Part shown: in pieces, positions 42,024-51,992 of the stretch | Layout of the letters: the number at the start of each line of letters is the position of its first letter | Position numbering within the stretch: position 1 is the stretch's first letter | Source of the DNA: Micromonospora halophytica | Lineage (GTDB): Bacteria > Actinomycetota > Actinomycetes > Mycobacteriales > Micromonosporaceae | Direction: 5' to 3' | Length of the DNA: 64,000 bases | NCBI RefSeq assembly: GCF_900090245.1 | Contig: NZ_FMDN01000005.1 | Span: 1 to 64,000 of the forward strand | Notes under the pieces: generated by a model | Seen by the model: only the letters and a program-made list of their open reading frames with translations | Database searches by the model: none | Told to the model about the DNA's origin: nothing | Made by a program: the position numbers and the translations under genes

Positions 42024-43229
42024 ATGCACGAAACCACGACACTGCTCGTCGAGGTCGGCGCGCTGTTGTTCCTGCTCGGTCTGCTCGGCCGGCTCAGCCG
42101 TCGTTTCGGGGTCTCCCCGATCCCCCTCTACCTGCTCGCCGGCCTCGCCTTCGGCCACGGCGGCGTGCTCGAACTCAACGCCAGCGAGGAGTTCTTCGCC
42201 GTCGGCGCCGAGATCGGCGTCATCCTGCTGCTGGTCATGCTCGGCCTGGAGTACAGCGCCAACGAACTCGTCGGCAACCTCCGCTCCGCCGCCCCCGCCG
42301 GGCTGATCGACGCGCTGCTCAACGCCCTGCCCGGCTTCGCGTTCGCGCTGCTGCTCGGCTGGGGCTGGGTGGCCGCCGTGGTGCTCGCCGGCATCACCTG
42401 GATCTCGTCCTCGGGCGTGATCGCCAAGGTCCTCAACGACCTGGGCCGGGTCGGTAACCGGGAGACCCCGGTGGTGCTCTCCGTCCTGGTCATCGAGGAC
42501 CTGGCCATGGCGCTCTACCTGCCCTTGGTCACCGCGATGCTGGCCGGCGCCGGGCTGGTCAAGGGCGGCATCAGCCTGGGCGTCGCGGTGTCCGCCGTGG
42601 CCGTCGTGCTGGTGGTCGCGATCCGGTACGGCAAGGTGATCTCCACGGCGATGTCGGCGAAGGACCCGGAGGCGCTGCTGCTCGGGGTGCTCGGCCTGAC
42701 CCTGCTGGTCGCCGGCATCGCCGCCAAGCTCCAGGTCTCCGCCGCGGTCGGCGCGTTCCTGGTCGGCATCGCGCTCTCCGGGCCGGTCGCGCACCACGCG
42801 ACGGAACTGCTCTCCCCGCTGCGGGACCTCTTCGCGGCGGTGTTCTTCGTCTTCTTCGGCCTGGTCACCGACCCCCGGGACATGCCGCCGGTGCTGCTGC
42901 CGGCGCTGGCCCTGGCCGTGGTCACCATGGGGACGAAGCTGCTCACCGGTTACCTGGCGGCCCGCCGGGTCGGCATCGCCGAACCCGGTCGCTGGCGGGC
43001 CGGCTTCGCGTTGATGCCGCGCGGTGAGTTCTCCATCGTCATCGCCGGCCTCGCGGTGGCCGCCGGCACCGTCGATCCCCGGCTCGCGGCGCTCGCCACG
43101 GCGTACGTGCTGATCACCGTGGTGACCGGGCCGATGCTGGCCCGGCTGCCCGACATGGGCTGGTTCAAGGCCTGGCTGCGGCGGCGGGCGGTCGTACGCC
43201 CCCCGGAGCCGGTCGCCGCGACGGACTGA
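42024..43229 (+). CDS. CPA2 cation/proton antiporter, KhtU-like
   Basis: A 401-residue Na+/H+-exchanger-fold protein with about 12-13 helices: LLFLLGLLGRLSRRFGVSPI, FAVGAEIGVILLLVMLGLEY, and WISSSGVIAKVLNDLGR followed by VLVIEDLAMA, where the Asp is the expected ion-binding residue. It lacks a C-terminal RCK domain, which is supplied by the preceding gene. It should exchange K+ for H+ under regulation. Ends at a long hairpin. Confidence 0.88.
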   Translation: MHETTTLLVEVGALLFLLGLLGRLSRRFGVSPIPLYLLAGLAFGHGGVLELNASEEFFAVGAEIGVILLLVMLGLEYSANELVGNLRSAAPAGLIDALLNALPGFAFALLLGWGWVAAVVLAGITWISSSGVIAKVLNDLGRVGNRETPVVLSVLVIEDLAMALYLPLVTAMLAGAGLVKGGISLGVAVSAVAVVLVVAIRYGKVISTAMSAKDPEALLLGVLGLTLLVAGIAAKLQVSAAVGAFLVGIALSGPVAHHATELLSPLRDLFAAVFFVFFGLVTDPRDMPPVLLPALALAVVTMGTKLLTGYLAARRVGIAEPGRWRAGFALMPRGEFSIVIAGLAVAAGTVDPRLAALATAYVLITVVTGPMLARLPDMGWFKAWLRRRAVVRPPEPVAATD

Positions 43230-43234
43230 ATCCG

Positions 43235-43268
43235 CCGGCCGGGTCGCCCGTACGGGTGACCCGGCCGG
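43235..43268 (+). terminator. Hairpin terminator of the antiporter operon
   Basis: CCGGCCGGGTC (43235-43245) and GACCCGGCCGG (43258-43268) pair outside a second CCCGTACGGG self-complementary core, giving an almost continuous 34-base palindrome. Confidence 0.7.
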
Positions 43269-43398
43269 TCCGGCCGTTGCCGAATTGGTCCCGACCGCCT
43301 CTTCCGTCGGCCCGCTGCCTGCGGCTACCGTTTCGCCCCAGCAAGCCAGGGGTCCGCGGGTGGCCGGAGCACCCCGCGGGTGAGCGGAAGGTTGGCCG

Positions 43399-43830
43399 GT
43401 GAACGCGCAGGATTCGACGTTCCACGGCTTCGCCAACCCCGTCGACCCGTCGGCGGCGGAGTTGCGGGCCTGGGCGTACCACCCCGACTCGGTGCCGCTG
43501 TCGTCGATGCCGCCGGACTGGGACCTGCTCGTCGCCGGGGACCACCTGGTGCTCACCCTCTTCGACCTGGCGATGGACCCGACCTGCCCGGCCCGCCGGT
43601 TCGCGCTGCACTGCCTCTACATCTACGCGGCGGACGGGATCCGGACGAACTTCCGCGCCCACCCGAAGCGCCGCTTCCGCAAGCTGGTCGAGCAGGCCGA
43701 GCGGGAGGGCGACGAGCTGATGCGCAACTGGGCGCACAACAGCCGGGTGCTGCTCGCCCGGCAGGATCTCTTCGTGTACCGCGACTGGTGCGAGGGCGGC
43801 CTGGTCCGGGAGAACCGCCGGATCGGCTGA
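43399..43830 (+). CDS. Conserved actinobacterial hypothetical protein
   Basis: A 143-residue soluble protein: MNAQDSTFHGFANPVDPSAAELRAWAYHP, WDLLVAGDHLVLTLFDLAMD, FALHCLYIYAADGIR and DLFVYRDWCEGGLVR. Helical, no known domain. GTG 43399 follows GGAAGG at good spacing. It sits between the antiporter terminator and a convergent TetR gene. The family is recognised only as a conserved hypothetical. Confidence 0.7.
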   Translation: MNAQDSTFHGFANPVDPSAAELRAWAYHPDSVPLSSMPPDWDLLVAGDHLVLTLFDLAMDPTCPARRFALHCLYIYAADGIRTNFRAHPKRRFRKLVEQAEREGDELMRNWAHNSRVLLARQDLFVYRDWCEGGLVRENRRIG

Positions 43831-43874
43831 CGCACACCGGTCGGCCAGATCCAGTTCGCCCAGCCCGCCGCCGG

Positions 43875-44507
43875 TCAGCTCGACACGCCGCGTACGGCGA
43901 CGTCGACCGCACGGCGCAGGTGCCCCAGGACCGGCTCGGGATCGCCGCTGAGCATCTCCTCTGCATGCTCCGGCGACTCCACCAGCGCGAGCAGGGTGTT
44001 GACCACCGCGCCGACGAGCGCCCCCACCACGGCGGCAGCCTCGACCCGGTCCAGCCGGTCCGGGAAGGCCGCGTGCAGTCGGGCGGCCAGCCGCTGCTGG
44101 GCGGAGAGCAGCCGCCGCAGCGCCACCCCCTGCACCGACGGCACCGAGAAGACCATGCGCAGCCGCACCGGGACTGCGCGGTCGAAGACCTGGCCGAGCC
44201 GCTCGGCCCGTTCGAAGACGGCGGCCATCGCGCGGACCAGCACGTCCACCGGCTCGTCCCCGGGCCGCCGCTCGTCGATCACGGCGAAGGCCAGCGCCAG
44301 CCGATCCTCGGTGTCGGCGAAGAGGATCTCCTCCTTGCTCGGGAAGTAGCTGAAGAAGGTGCGGGTGGAGACGTCCGCCCCGGCGGCGATGTCGGCGACG
44401 GTCGTCGCGTCGTACCCGCGCTGCTCGAACAGCTCCAACGCGGCGGAGATCAACGCCTGTCGGGTGCGCTCCTTCTTGCGCTCCCGCAGGCCGGGGCCGG
44501 TGGTCAT
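43875..44507 (-). CDS. TetR-family regulator of the MMPL transporter
   Basis: A 210-residue TetR: RKKERTRQALISAALELFEQRGYDATTV, then ADVSTRTFFSYFPSKEEILF as the recognition helix. Divergent from the MMPL gene with a 73-bp gap, so it most likely represses that transporter and is released by the exported or a related lipid or drug. The gap has several GTTACATCGA-like half-sites but no perfect palindrome. Confidence 0.85.
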   Translation of the reverse strand: MTTGPGLRERKKERTRQALISAALELFEQRGYDATTVADIAAGADVSTRTFFSYFPSKEEILFADTEDRLALAFAVIDERRPGDEPVDVLVRAMAAVFERAERLGQVFDRAVPVRLRMVFSVPSVQGVALRRLLSAQQRLAARLHAAFPDRLDRVEAAAVVGALVGAVVNTLLALVESPEHAEEMLSGDPEPVLGHLRRAVDVAVRGVSS

Positions 44508-44580
44508 CCCGACAGGTTACTGCATCGACTGCTTCACTTCACTCATTGCAAAGTTACATCGAGTGTGTTTTTCTGGCGTC

Positions 44581-46821
44581 ATGGAACGGACCCTCGACCG
44601 GCTCGGCCGCGTCACCGCCGGCCACCCCTGGCGCACCCTCGGCCTCTGGCTGCTGGCGGCCGTCGCCCTGATCGCCGTCGGGCAGGCGGTGGGCGGCGGC
44701 TTCGTCAACGACTTCCGGATTCCCGGAGCGGAGTCACAGCGGGCCGCCGACCTGGCCCGCGACGCCTTCCCGGAGTACGGCGCGGCCAGTGCCGAGGTGG
44801 TCTGGCACAGCCCCGACGCCGACCTGCGGACACCCGAGCGGCAGGCCGCGATCGCAGCGATGACGGCGGCCATCCACCGCCAGCCCGGGGTCACCACCGT
44901 CGAGGACCCGTTCGCGGGCCAGGGGGTGGTCGCCCCGGACGGTCGCACCGCCGTCGGGACCGTCCGCTACGGCCAGGAACCCGGCGACCTCGGGCCCGAG
45001 GCGTACCACCGGCTCGACGCGGCCGCCGGACCGGTACGCGGGCACGGCGTCGACGTCACCTTCCGCGGCCTCGTCGTCGACCTGGCCTTCGAGCCGGAGA
45101 CCGGGCCGGCGGAGGCGGTCGGACTGGGCGTGGCCCTGCTGGTGCTGCTGGTGGCGTTCGGCTCGGCGGTGGCGGCCGGACTGCCGATCCTGGTGGCTCT
45201 CGCCGGGCTGGTGGTCGGCACCGGCCTGATGCTGATCGCCGCCGCGACCACGGAGATCCCCAGCGCCGCGCCGATCGTGGCGGTGATGCTCGGGCTCGGC
45301 GCCGGCATCGACTACGCGCTCTTCGTGGTCACCCGGTTCCGCGCGGCCCTCGCCGACGGGCTCCCCACGGTCGCCGCCGCCGGCCGGGCCGTCGCCACCG
45401 CCGGACACGCCGTCCTCTTCGCCGGTGCGACCGTCGTGGTCGCCATCCTCGGGCTGCTGTTCACCGGCATCCCGTTCGTCGGGGCGCTGGGCGTGGCCGC
45501 CGCGCTGACCGTCGCCGCGATGATGCTCGCCGCCCTCACCCTCCTCCCCGCCCTCCTCGGCCTGCTCGGCCCCCACGTCAACCGCGGACGCCTCCCCCTG
45601 CACCCCCATCACCCCCCAACCCCCACCCCCACCTCGACCGGGTTGATCAAGAAGTTTGCGTCTGGAAACGGGCCGGACGCGGACCGAAACTTCTTGATCA
45701 ACACCGGCGGGAGGGGGGACTGGAGTCGCGGTTGGGCGCGGTGGGGGTGGCACCTGGACCGGAGGCGGGTGGCGTACGGGGTGGGAGCCGCGGTGGTGCT
45801 GCTGGGGCTGGCCGCACCCCTGCTGACCCTGCGGCTCGGCACCCCGGACGACGGGAATCAGCCGGAGAGCTGGCCGCAGCGACAGGCGTACGACACCGTG
45901 CGGCGGGAACTGGGGCCGGGCTGGAACGCCCCGCTCGTCCTCGCCGTGCACCGGCCTGCCGGCACGCCGACCGACAGCTCCCTCGTCCGGCTGGCCGACG
46001 CGCTCACCGCCGACCCCGAGGTGGCGCTGGCCACCCCGCCGGTACGCAGCCCGGACGGCACCCTGGCGCTGCTCACCGTGGTGCCCCGGCACGCGCCGCA
46101 GGACCAGCAGGTCGCCGACCTGGTGCACCGGATCCGCCGTACCGTCGGCCCCTCGGCGCTGGGCCCCGACGGCGCGCGCGTCGCGGTCGGCGGCCAGACC
46201 GCGTACATGATCGACATGGCTGACGCGGTCGCCCGTCGGCTGCCCTGGGTGGTGCTCGGCGTGGTGGTGGCCGGCGGCCTGCTGCTGGTGGCGATGTTCC
46301 GGGCGCCGCTGATCGCCGTCAAGGCCGCGCTGATGGCGCTGCTCTCCATCGGCGCCGCGTACGGCGTGCTGGTCGCGGTCTTCCAGTGGGGGTGGGGGCT
46401 GTCCCTGCTCGGGGTGGACCAACCGGTGCCGATCATGTCGGTGGTGCCGATGCTGCTCTTCGCGATCCTCTTCGGGCTCTCCATGGACTACGAGGTGTTC
46501 CTGCTCTCCTCGGTGCAGGAGGAGTACCGGCGCACCGGCGACCCGCACCGGGCGGTGGTCGCCGGGCTGGCCGGGACAGGTCGGGTGATCACGGCGGCGG
46601 CGACCATCATGGCGATGGTCTTCCTCAGCTTCGCCGCCATCGACGACACGCTGGTCAAGATGATCGGGATCGGGCTGGCCACGGCGGTGCTGGTGGACGC
46701 GACGGTGATCCGGGTGGTGCTGGCGCCGGCGGTGCTGGGCATGCTCGGCCACCGCGCGTGGTGGCCGTCCACCCGCCGGCCGGTCGCCGACCCGCAGCCC
46801 ACCCCGGCCCCCACGACCTGA
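44581..46821 (+). CDS. MMPL/RND-family transporter with in-frame palindromic-repeat insertion
   Basis: A 746-residue, 12-TM exporter. N-terminal TM1 (TLGLWLLAAVALIAVGQAV), an extracytoplasmic domain, TM2-6 with LGLGAGIDYALFVVTRFR, and the repeat half with FGLSMDYEVFLLSSVQEEY; the GIDYA and SMDYE Asp-Tyr pairs carry protons. Between TM6 and TM7, codons 355-374 (LIKKFASGNGPDADRNFLIN) are the translated palindromic repeat 45643-45701. It adds about 20 residues to a cytosolic loop without breaking the frame. ATG 44581 has no Shine-Dalgarno. Probably exports lipids or drugs; the TetR is divergent. Confidence 0.85.
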   Translation: MERTLDRLGRVTAGHPWRTLGLWLLAAVALIAVGQAVGGGFVNDFRIPGAESQRAADLARDAFPEYGAASAEVVWHSPDADLRTPERQAAIAAMTAAIHRQPGVTTVEDPFAGQGVVAPDGRTAVGTVRYGQEPGDLGPEAYHRLDAAAGPVRGHGVDVTFRGLVVDLAFEPETGPAEAVGLGVALLVLLVAFGSAVAAGLPILVALAGLVVGTGLMLIAAATTEIPSAAPIVAVMLGLGAGIDYALFVVTRFRAALADGLPTVAAAGRAVATAGHAVLFAGATVVVAILGLLFTGIPFVGALGVAAALTVAAMMLAALTLLPALLGLLGPHVNRGRLPLHPHHPPTPTPTSTGLIKKFASGNGPDADRNFLINTGGRGDWSRGWARWGWHLDRRRVAYGVGAAVVLLGLAAPLLTLRLGTPDDGNQPESWPQRQAYDTVRRELGPGWNAPLVLAVHRPAGTPTDSSLVRLADALTADPEVALATPPVRSPDGTLALLTVVPRHAPQDQQVADLVHRIRRTVGPSALGPDGARVAVGGQTAYMIDMADAVARRLPWVVLGVVVAGGLLLVAMFRAPLIAVKAALMALLSIGAAYGVLVAVFQWGWGLSLLGVDQPVPIMSVVPMLLFAILFGLSMDYEVFLLSSVQEEYRRTGDPHRAVVAGLAGTGRVITAAATIMAMVFLSFAAIDDTLVKMIGIGLATAVLVDATVIRVVLAPAVLGMLGHRAWWPSTRRPVADPQPTPAPTT
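45643..45701. repeat. Palindromic repeat inside the MMPL coding region
   Basis: TTGATCAAGAAGTTT (45643-45657) and AAACTTCTTGATCAA (45687-45701) are perfect 15-bp arms. GCGTCTGG and CCGGACGC inside form a second stem with one wobble. The element is translated as 20 residues in the TM6-TM7 loop. Related copies lie at 12943 and 13886. Confidence 0.85.
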
Positions 46822-46838
46822 ACGACGAGCGGGCCCCC

Positions 46839-46956
46839 ACGGACACCCCGGCGTCCCGGCCCGCACTCGACCACGACGAACGGGCCGGGGCCCCCGCACG
46901 GACACCCCGGCGTCCCGGCCCGCACTCGACCACGACGTGCGGGCCGGGGCCCCCCG
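46839..46956. repeat. 59-bp tandem repeat downstream of the MMPL gene
   Basis: Two 59-base units (46839-46897 and 46898-46956), identical over about the first 40 bases (ACGGACACCCCGGCGTCCCG...), followed by a partial third (GGGTCCCGGCCCGCAC). They fill the gap between the MMPL stop and the small gene ending at 46986. Possibly a terminator duplicated by slippage; no coding seen. Confidence 0.65.
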
Positions 46957-46985
46957 TGGGTCCCGGCCCGCACGTCGGCGGATCG

Positions 46986-47195
46986 TCACTGCTTCGATCC
47001 ACCCTGCTCGCGGCGTCTCACCTCGGTGCGCCCCTGGTCGACGCCGTGGTCGACCTGATCGGCGAACCTGCCGTTCCTGATCCTGTCAGTGAAGCGACCC
47101 TCGGTGATCCGGTCGAACCTCTCCCGGACGTTCTGGGCCACCTTGTCGAGCCGGTCCTCTGCCTGCCGGGCAACCTTCTTCGCCGATTCCGCCAT
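46986..47195 (-). CDS. Small charged protein, antitoxin-like (MT0933 type?)
   Basis: A 69-residue, highly charged helical protein: MAESAKKVARQAEDRLDKVA, ERFDRITEGRF and FADQVDHGVDQGRTEVRRRE. The DQ-D-GVDQ pattern resembles the MT0933/Rv0909-type antitoxin-like family, but no toxin gene is adjacent. ATG 47195 has GGGGAG in front. Similarity is from composition and one motif, so the assignment is tentative. Confidence 0.55.
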   Translation of the reverse strand: MAESAKKVARQAEDRLDKVAQNVRERFDRITEGRFTDRIRNGRFADQVDHGVDQGRTEVRRREQGGSKQ

Positions 47196-47321
47196 GGCTC
47201 CCCCTGCCATCGGAGTCCGGATCACGTTGGTTGGACCTGATTTCGAGGCTAGCGGAACCGGTCCGGCAGCGCCGGAGAACCGGCATCCCTCCCGTCCCCA
47301 CTGTCATGATCGACTCCACCT

Positions 47322-47360
47322 GCGGACGGCGGCGTCCCGCAACGGGACACCGCCGTCCGC
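47322..47360 (-). terminator. Hairpin terminator of the dnaK-grpE-dnaJ-hspR operon
   Basis: GCGGACGGCGG and CCGCCGTCCGC (11 bp) enclose a second perfect GTCCCG/CGGGAC stem. The hairpin is 36 bases beyond the hspR stop codon. Confidence 0.75.
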
Positions 47361-47395
47361 CGCGACCGGAGTGGCTCCAGGCCGGGGTGATCGGG

Positions 47396-47833
47396 TCAGC
47401 GCTCGGTGCGGCGAGGCCGCCACACCACGAGCGCGGTGGAGGTGCGGTTGGTGGGCACCAGGTCCCGACCGGGGAAGGCGGCCACCGCCTCCAGCTCGGC
47501 GATCCGCCGGTACGCGGCGTCCAGCTCCGCCTCCAGCCGGGCCACCCGCTGCTGCGCCTGCTCCAGCAGTCGCTCCAGGCCGATGATCCGCTTGACCCCG
47601 GCAAGGTTGACGCCCTCGTCCTGGCTGAGCCGCTGCACCTCGCGCAGCAGCACCACGTCGCGCACGCTGTAGCGCCGCCCGCCGCCGGCCGCCCGGCCGG
47701 CCTGCACCAGCCCCAGTCGGTCGTACTGGCGCAGAGTCTGCGGGTGCATGCCCGCCATCCGCGCCGCGACCGAGATCATCAGCACCTTGGCCTCGTAGGC
47801 AGGGTCATCCGAACCGACGTATCCGCCCGACAT
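47396..47833 (-). CDS. hspR: Heat-shock repressor HspR
   Basis: A 145-residue MerR-type regulator: VLMISVAARMAGMHPQTLRQYDRLGLV, a wing GGGRRYSVRDVVLLREVQRLSQDEGVNLAGVKRII, then a coiled coil (LLEQAQQRVARLEAELDAAYRRIAELE). HspR binds HAIR sites, with DnaK as co-repressor in Streptomyces. It is the last gene of the dnaK operon and follows dnaJ closely. ATG 47833 has GGAGG at 7 bases; an upstream TTG overlapping the dnaJ stop is less likely. Confidence 0.93.
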   Translation of the reverse strand: MSGGYVGSDDPAYEAKVLMISVAARMAGMHPQTLRQYDRLGLVQAGRAAGGGRRYSVRDVVLLREVQRLSQDEGVNLAGVKRIIGLERLLEQAQQRVARLEAELDAAYRRIAELEAVAAFPGRDLVPTNRTSTALVVWRPRRTER

Positions 47834-47862
47834 CCCGCTCACCTCCGCACCCGATCCACCGG

Positions 47863-49053
47863 TCAACCGACTCGACGCACCCGCGCGTCGAGATGTTCCC
47901 GAGCCGCCGGCGGCGTCTGCGCCGCGAACGACTCCAGCGCCGACCGGGCCTCCTCCGACACCGTGGCCGGCACCACCACGTCGAGCGTGACCAGCAGGTC
48001 GCCGGCCTGCCCGTCCCTGCGCACCACACCCTTGCCGCGGGCCCGCAGCACCCGCCCGGACGGCGTGCCCGGCGGCACCCGCAGGGTCACCGCGCCGTCG
48101 AACGTGGGTACCCGCAGGTCGGTGCCGAGCACCGCCTCGGCGAAGGTGATCGGGACGGTCAGGGTGAGATCGTCCCCGGTCCGCCCGAACAACTCGTCCG
48201 GGCGGACCTTCACCTGCACGAACAGGTCGCCCGCCGGCCCGCCGCGCTCGCCCGGCTCACCACGCCCGGCCAGCCGGATCCGCTGGCCGTCGGCCACCCC
48301 GGCGGGGAAGCGCACGTTCAGCGTCCGGGTCTTGGTCACGCCCCCGGTGCCCTGGCACTCGGGGCACTTCTCCTCGACGACCGTGCCCACACCCTGACAG
48401 CTGCGACACGGCTCGGAGAAGCTGAACGACCCCTGGTTGCGGTTGGTCACCCCGGCGCCGTGGCAGACCGGGCACGCCTTCGGCTGGGTACCGGGCTTCG
48501 CGCCGTTGCCGTGGCAGGTGTCGCAGACCCCGGGCGCGCGCAGCGACAGCGGGAGGGTCACCCCGCGTACCGCGTCGTCGAAGTCGAGCGCCACTTCGGC
48601 CTCGACGTCCCGACCGCGCGCCGGGCCCCGGGCACGGGCCGGCCCACCGGCTCCACCGCCACCCGAGAAGATCGTGCTGAACAGGTCGGTGAAGCCACCC
48701 CCGCCGAACCGGGTGTCGCCGCCACCGGCCGCGCCGCCGAACAGGTCGGAGACGTCGAACGGCGCTCCGCCACCGGGTTGCCCGGCGCCCCGGGCACCGC
48801 GCCGGAACGCGCCCGAGCCGAAGAGCGAGCGCATCTCGTCGTACTCGCGGCGCTTGGCCTCGTCGCCGAGCACCGCGTACGCCTCGGAGACGGCCTTGAA
48901 CCGCTCCTCGGCCTTCGGGTCGCCGGGGTTGTGGTCCGGATGGGACTCCCGGGCCAGCTTCCGGTACACCTTCTTGATCTCGTCCGAGGAGGCGGACTTC
49001 TGCACGCCGAGCATGGCGTAGTAGTCCTTCTCGATCCAGTCCTTGGAACTCAC
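47863..49053 (-). CDS. dnaJ: Chaperone DnaJ
   Basis: A 396-residue type I J-protein. J domain (1-70) with HPD in ESHPDHN, a Gly/Phe-rich linker (FRRGARGAGQPGGGAPFD), and four zinc CxxCxGxG repeats: CDTCHGNG, CPVCHGAG, CRSCQGVG and CPECQGTG. C-terminal substrate-binding domain. It stimulates DnaK ATPase. The GTG at 49053 has AAGGGGG in front. A strong hairpin lies between it and grpE. Confidence 0.95.
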   Translation of the reverse strand: MSSKDWIEKDYYAMLGVQKSASSDEIKKVYRKLARESHPDHNPGDPKAEERFKAVSEAYAVLGDEAKRREYDEMRSLFGSGAFRRGARGAGQPGGGAPFDVSDLFGGAAGGGDTRFGGGGFTDLFSTIFSGGGGAGGPARARGPARGRDVEAEVALDFDDAVRGVTLPLSLRAPGVCDTCHGNGAKPGTQPKACPVCHGAGVTNRNQGSFSFSEPCRSCQGVGTVVEEKCPECQGTGGVTKTRTLNVRFPAGVADGQRIRLAGRGEPGERGGPAGDLFVQVKVRPDELFGRTGDDLTLTVPITFAEAVLGTDLRVPTFDGAVTLRVPPGTPSGRVLRARGKGVVRRDGQAGDLLVTLDVVVPATVSEEARSALESFAAQTPPAAREHLDARVRRVG

Positions 49054-49078
49054 CGGTCCACCCCCTTCGCGATGCGGC

Positions 49079-49121
49079 CCGGTCGCCCCGCCCGCCGGGT
49101 CAGGGCGGGCGGGGCGACCGG
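49079..49121 (-). terminator. 18-bp intra-operon hairpin between grpE and dnaJ
   Basis: CCGGTCGCCCCGCCCGCC and GGCGGGCGGGGCGACCGG form a perfect 18-bp stem with a 7-base loop, 12 bases beyond the grpE stop and 26 bases before the dnaJ start. It could partially terminate transcription or stabilise the upstream dnaK-grpE message. Confidence 0.6.
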
Positions 49122-49132
49122 ATGGTCGTGCA

Positions 49133-49876
49133 CTATTCCGGGTCGGCGACCGCGACCAGCGCGGGCCGCAGCAGCCGCTCCCCGAGCAGGTAGCCCCGGC
49201 GCATCACCTGGACGCAGGTCGGCGCGTCCACGTCGGCCGAGGTCTGGTGCGCGACCGCCTCGTGCCGGGTCGGGTCGAACGGGTCGCCCTGCTCCCCGAA
49301 CGGGGTGAGCCCGAACTTGCCCAGCGCCGTGGTGAGCTGTTCGGCCACGGTGCCGAACGGCCCGACCAGGTCGCCGTGCTCGCGGGCCCGGTCCAGGTCG
49401 TCCAGGATCGGCAGCAGCGCGGCGAGCACCGAGCCGGTGGCCTGCTCCTGGACCAGAGCGCGGTCGCGGTCCACCCGCTTGCGGTAGTTGGCGTACTCCG
49501 CCGACACCCGCTGCAGGTCCCGGGTCCGCTCGTCGAGCTCGGCCCGGAGGGCCTCCAGCTCGGCGCCGAGCGGCGCGGCCGGCGCGACGGCCTCCTCGGC
49601 CGGCTGCGCCGGCGCGTCGACCACCGGCGGCCCGGAGACGGAGGTCGCCTCGACCTCGATCTCGTCGACCACGACCTCGCCCTCCTCGACCAGGCCCTCC
49701 GCCGGGGCGTCCGTCCCGGCATCGGCCGCGGCGGGCGCCTCCTCGGTCTTGCCGATCTTGCGGTTGTTGCGGATGACGACCCGCGGCCCGTCGCCGGCGG
49801 CCTGCTCGGCGGGCCCGGAGCCACCCGGTGTCGACCCGGTGGAGCCCTGGTCGGCGGCTCGCGGCTTCTCCGTCAT
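49133..49876 (-). CDS. grpE: Nucleotide exchange factor GrpE
   Basis: A 247-residue protein. An acidic, disordered N-terminus (1-85) contains VVIRNNRKIGKTEEAP. A long coiled coil (ELEALRAELDERTRDLQRVSAEYANYRKRVDRDRA) and the C-terminal beta domain (FDPTRHEAVAHQ) follow. It releases ADP from DnaK. It lies 45 bases from the dnaK stop and is co-transcribed with it. Confidence 0.95.
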   Translation of the reverse strand: MTEKPRAADQGSTGSTPGGSGPAEQAAGDGPRVVIRNNRKIGKTEEAPAAADAGTDAPAEGLVEEGEVVVDEIEVEATSVSGPPVVDAPAQPAEEAVAPAAPLGAELEALRAELDERTRDLQRVSAEYANYRKRVDRDRALVQEQATGSVLAALLPILDDLDRAREHGDLVGPFGTVAEQLTTALGKFGLTPFGEQGDPFDPTRHEAVAHQTSADVDAPTCVQVMRRGYLLGERLLRPALVAVADPE

Positions 49877-49921
49877 GCGACTACCTCGCTCCCTCAGCCG
49901 TGGGTCCGTGTCCGGGAAGCG

Positions 49922-51784
<1,863 letters not shown>

Positions 51785-51861
51785 CTTCGCTTCCTCGCTT
51801 CGTAACGATGAGCAGGTCGGAGGGCCTGCCCGGCGGGCCGCCCGCAGCGACCGCACCACAA

Positions 51862-51882
51862 GTTGAGTGAACTTGACTCAAT
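51862..51882 (-). promoter_or_regulatory. HAIR operator (HspR site) of the dnaK operon
   Basis: GTTGAGT-N7-ACTCAAT matches the HspR inverted repeat, with TTGAGT/ACTCAA perfect. An extra half-site GGTTGAGT lies at 51915-51922. It is paired functionally with the clpB site at 40331. Confidence 0.85.
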
Positions 51883-51992
51883 AGTGCCACGCCACCGGGA
51901 ATCCGCAAGTCGAGGTTGAGTCACCCCGACGCAACCCGACCGTTATTACCGTCCGGTTGTCTTCCCTTGCATCGGTCGGGCACGCTTTAGCG

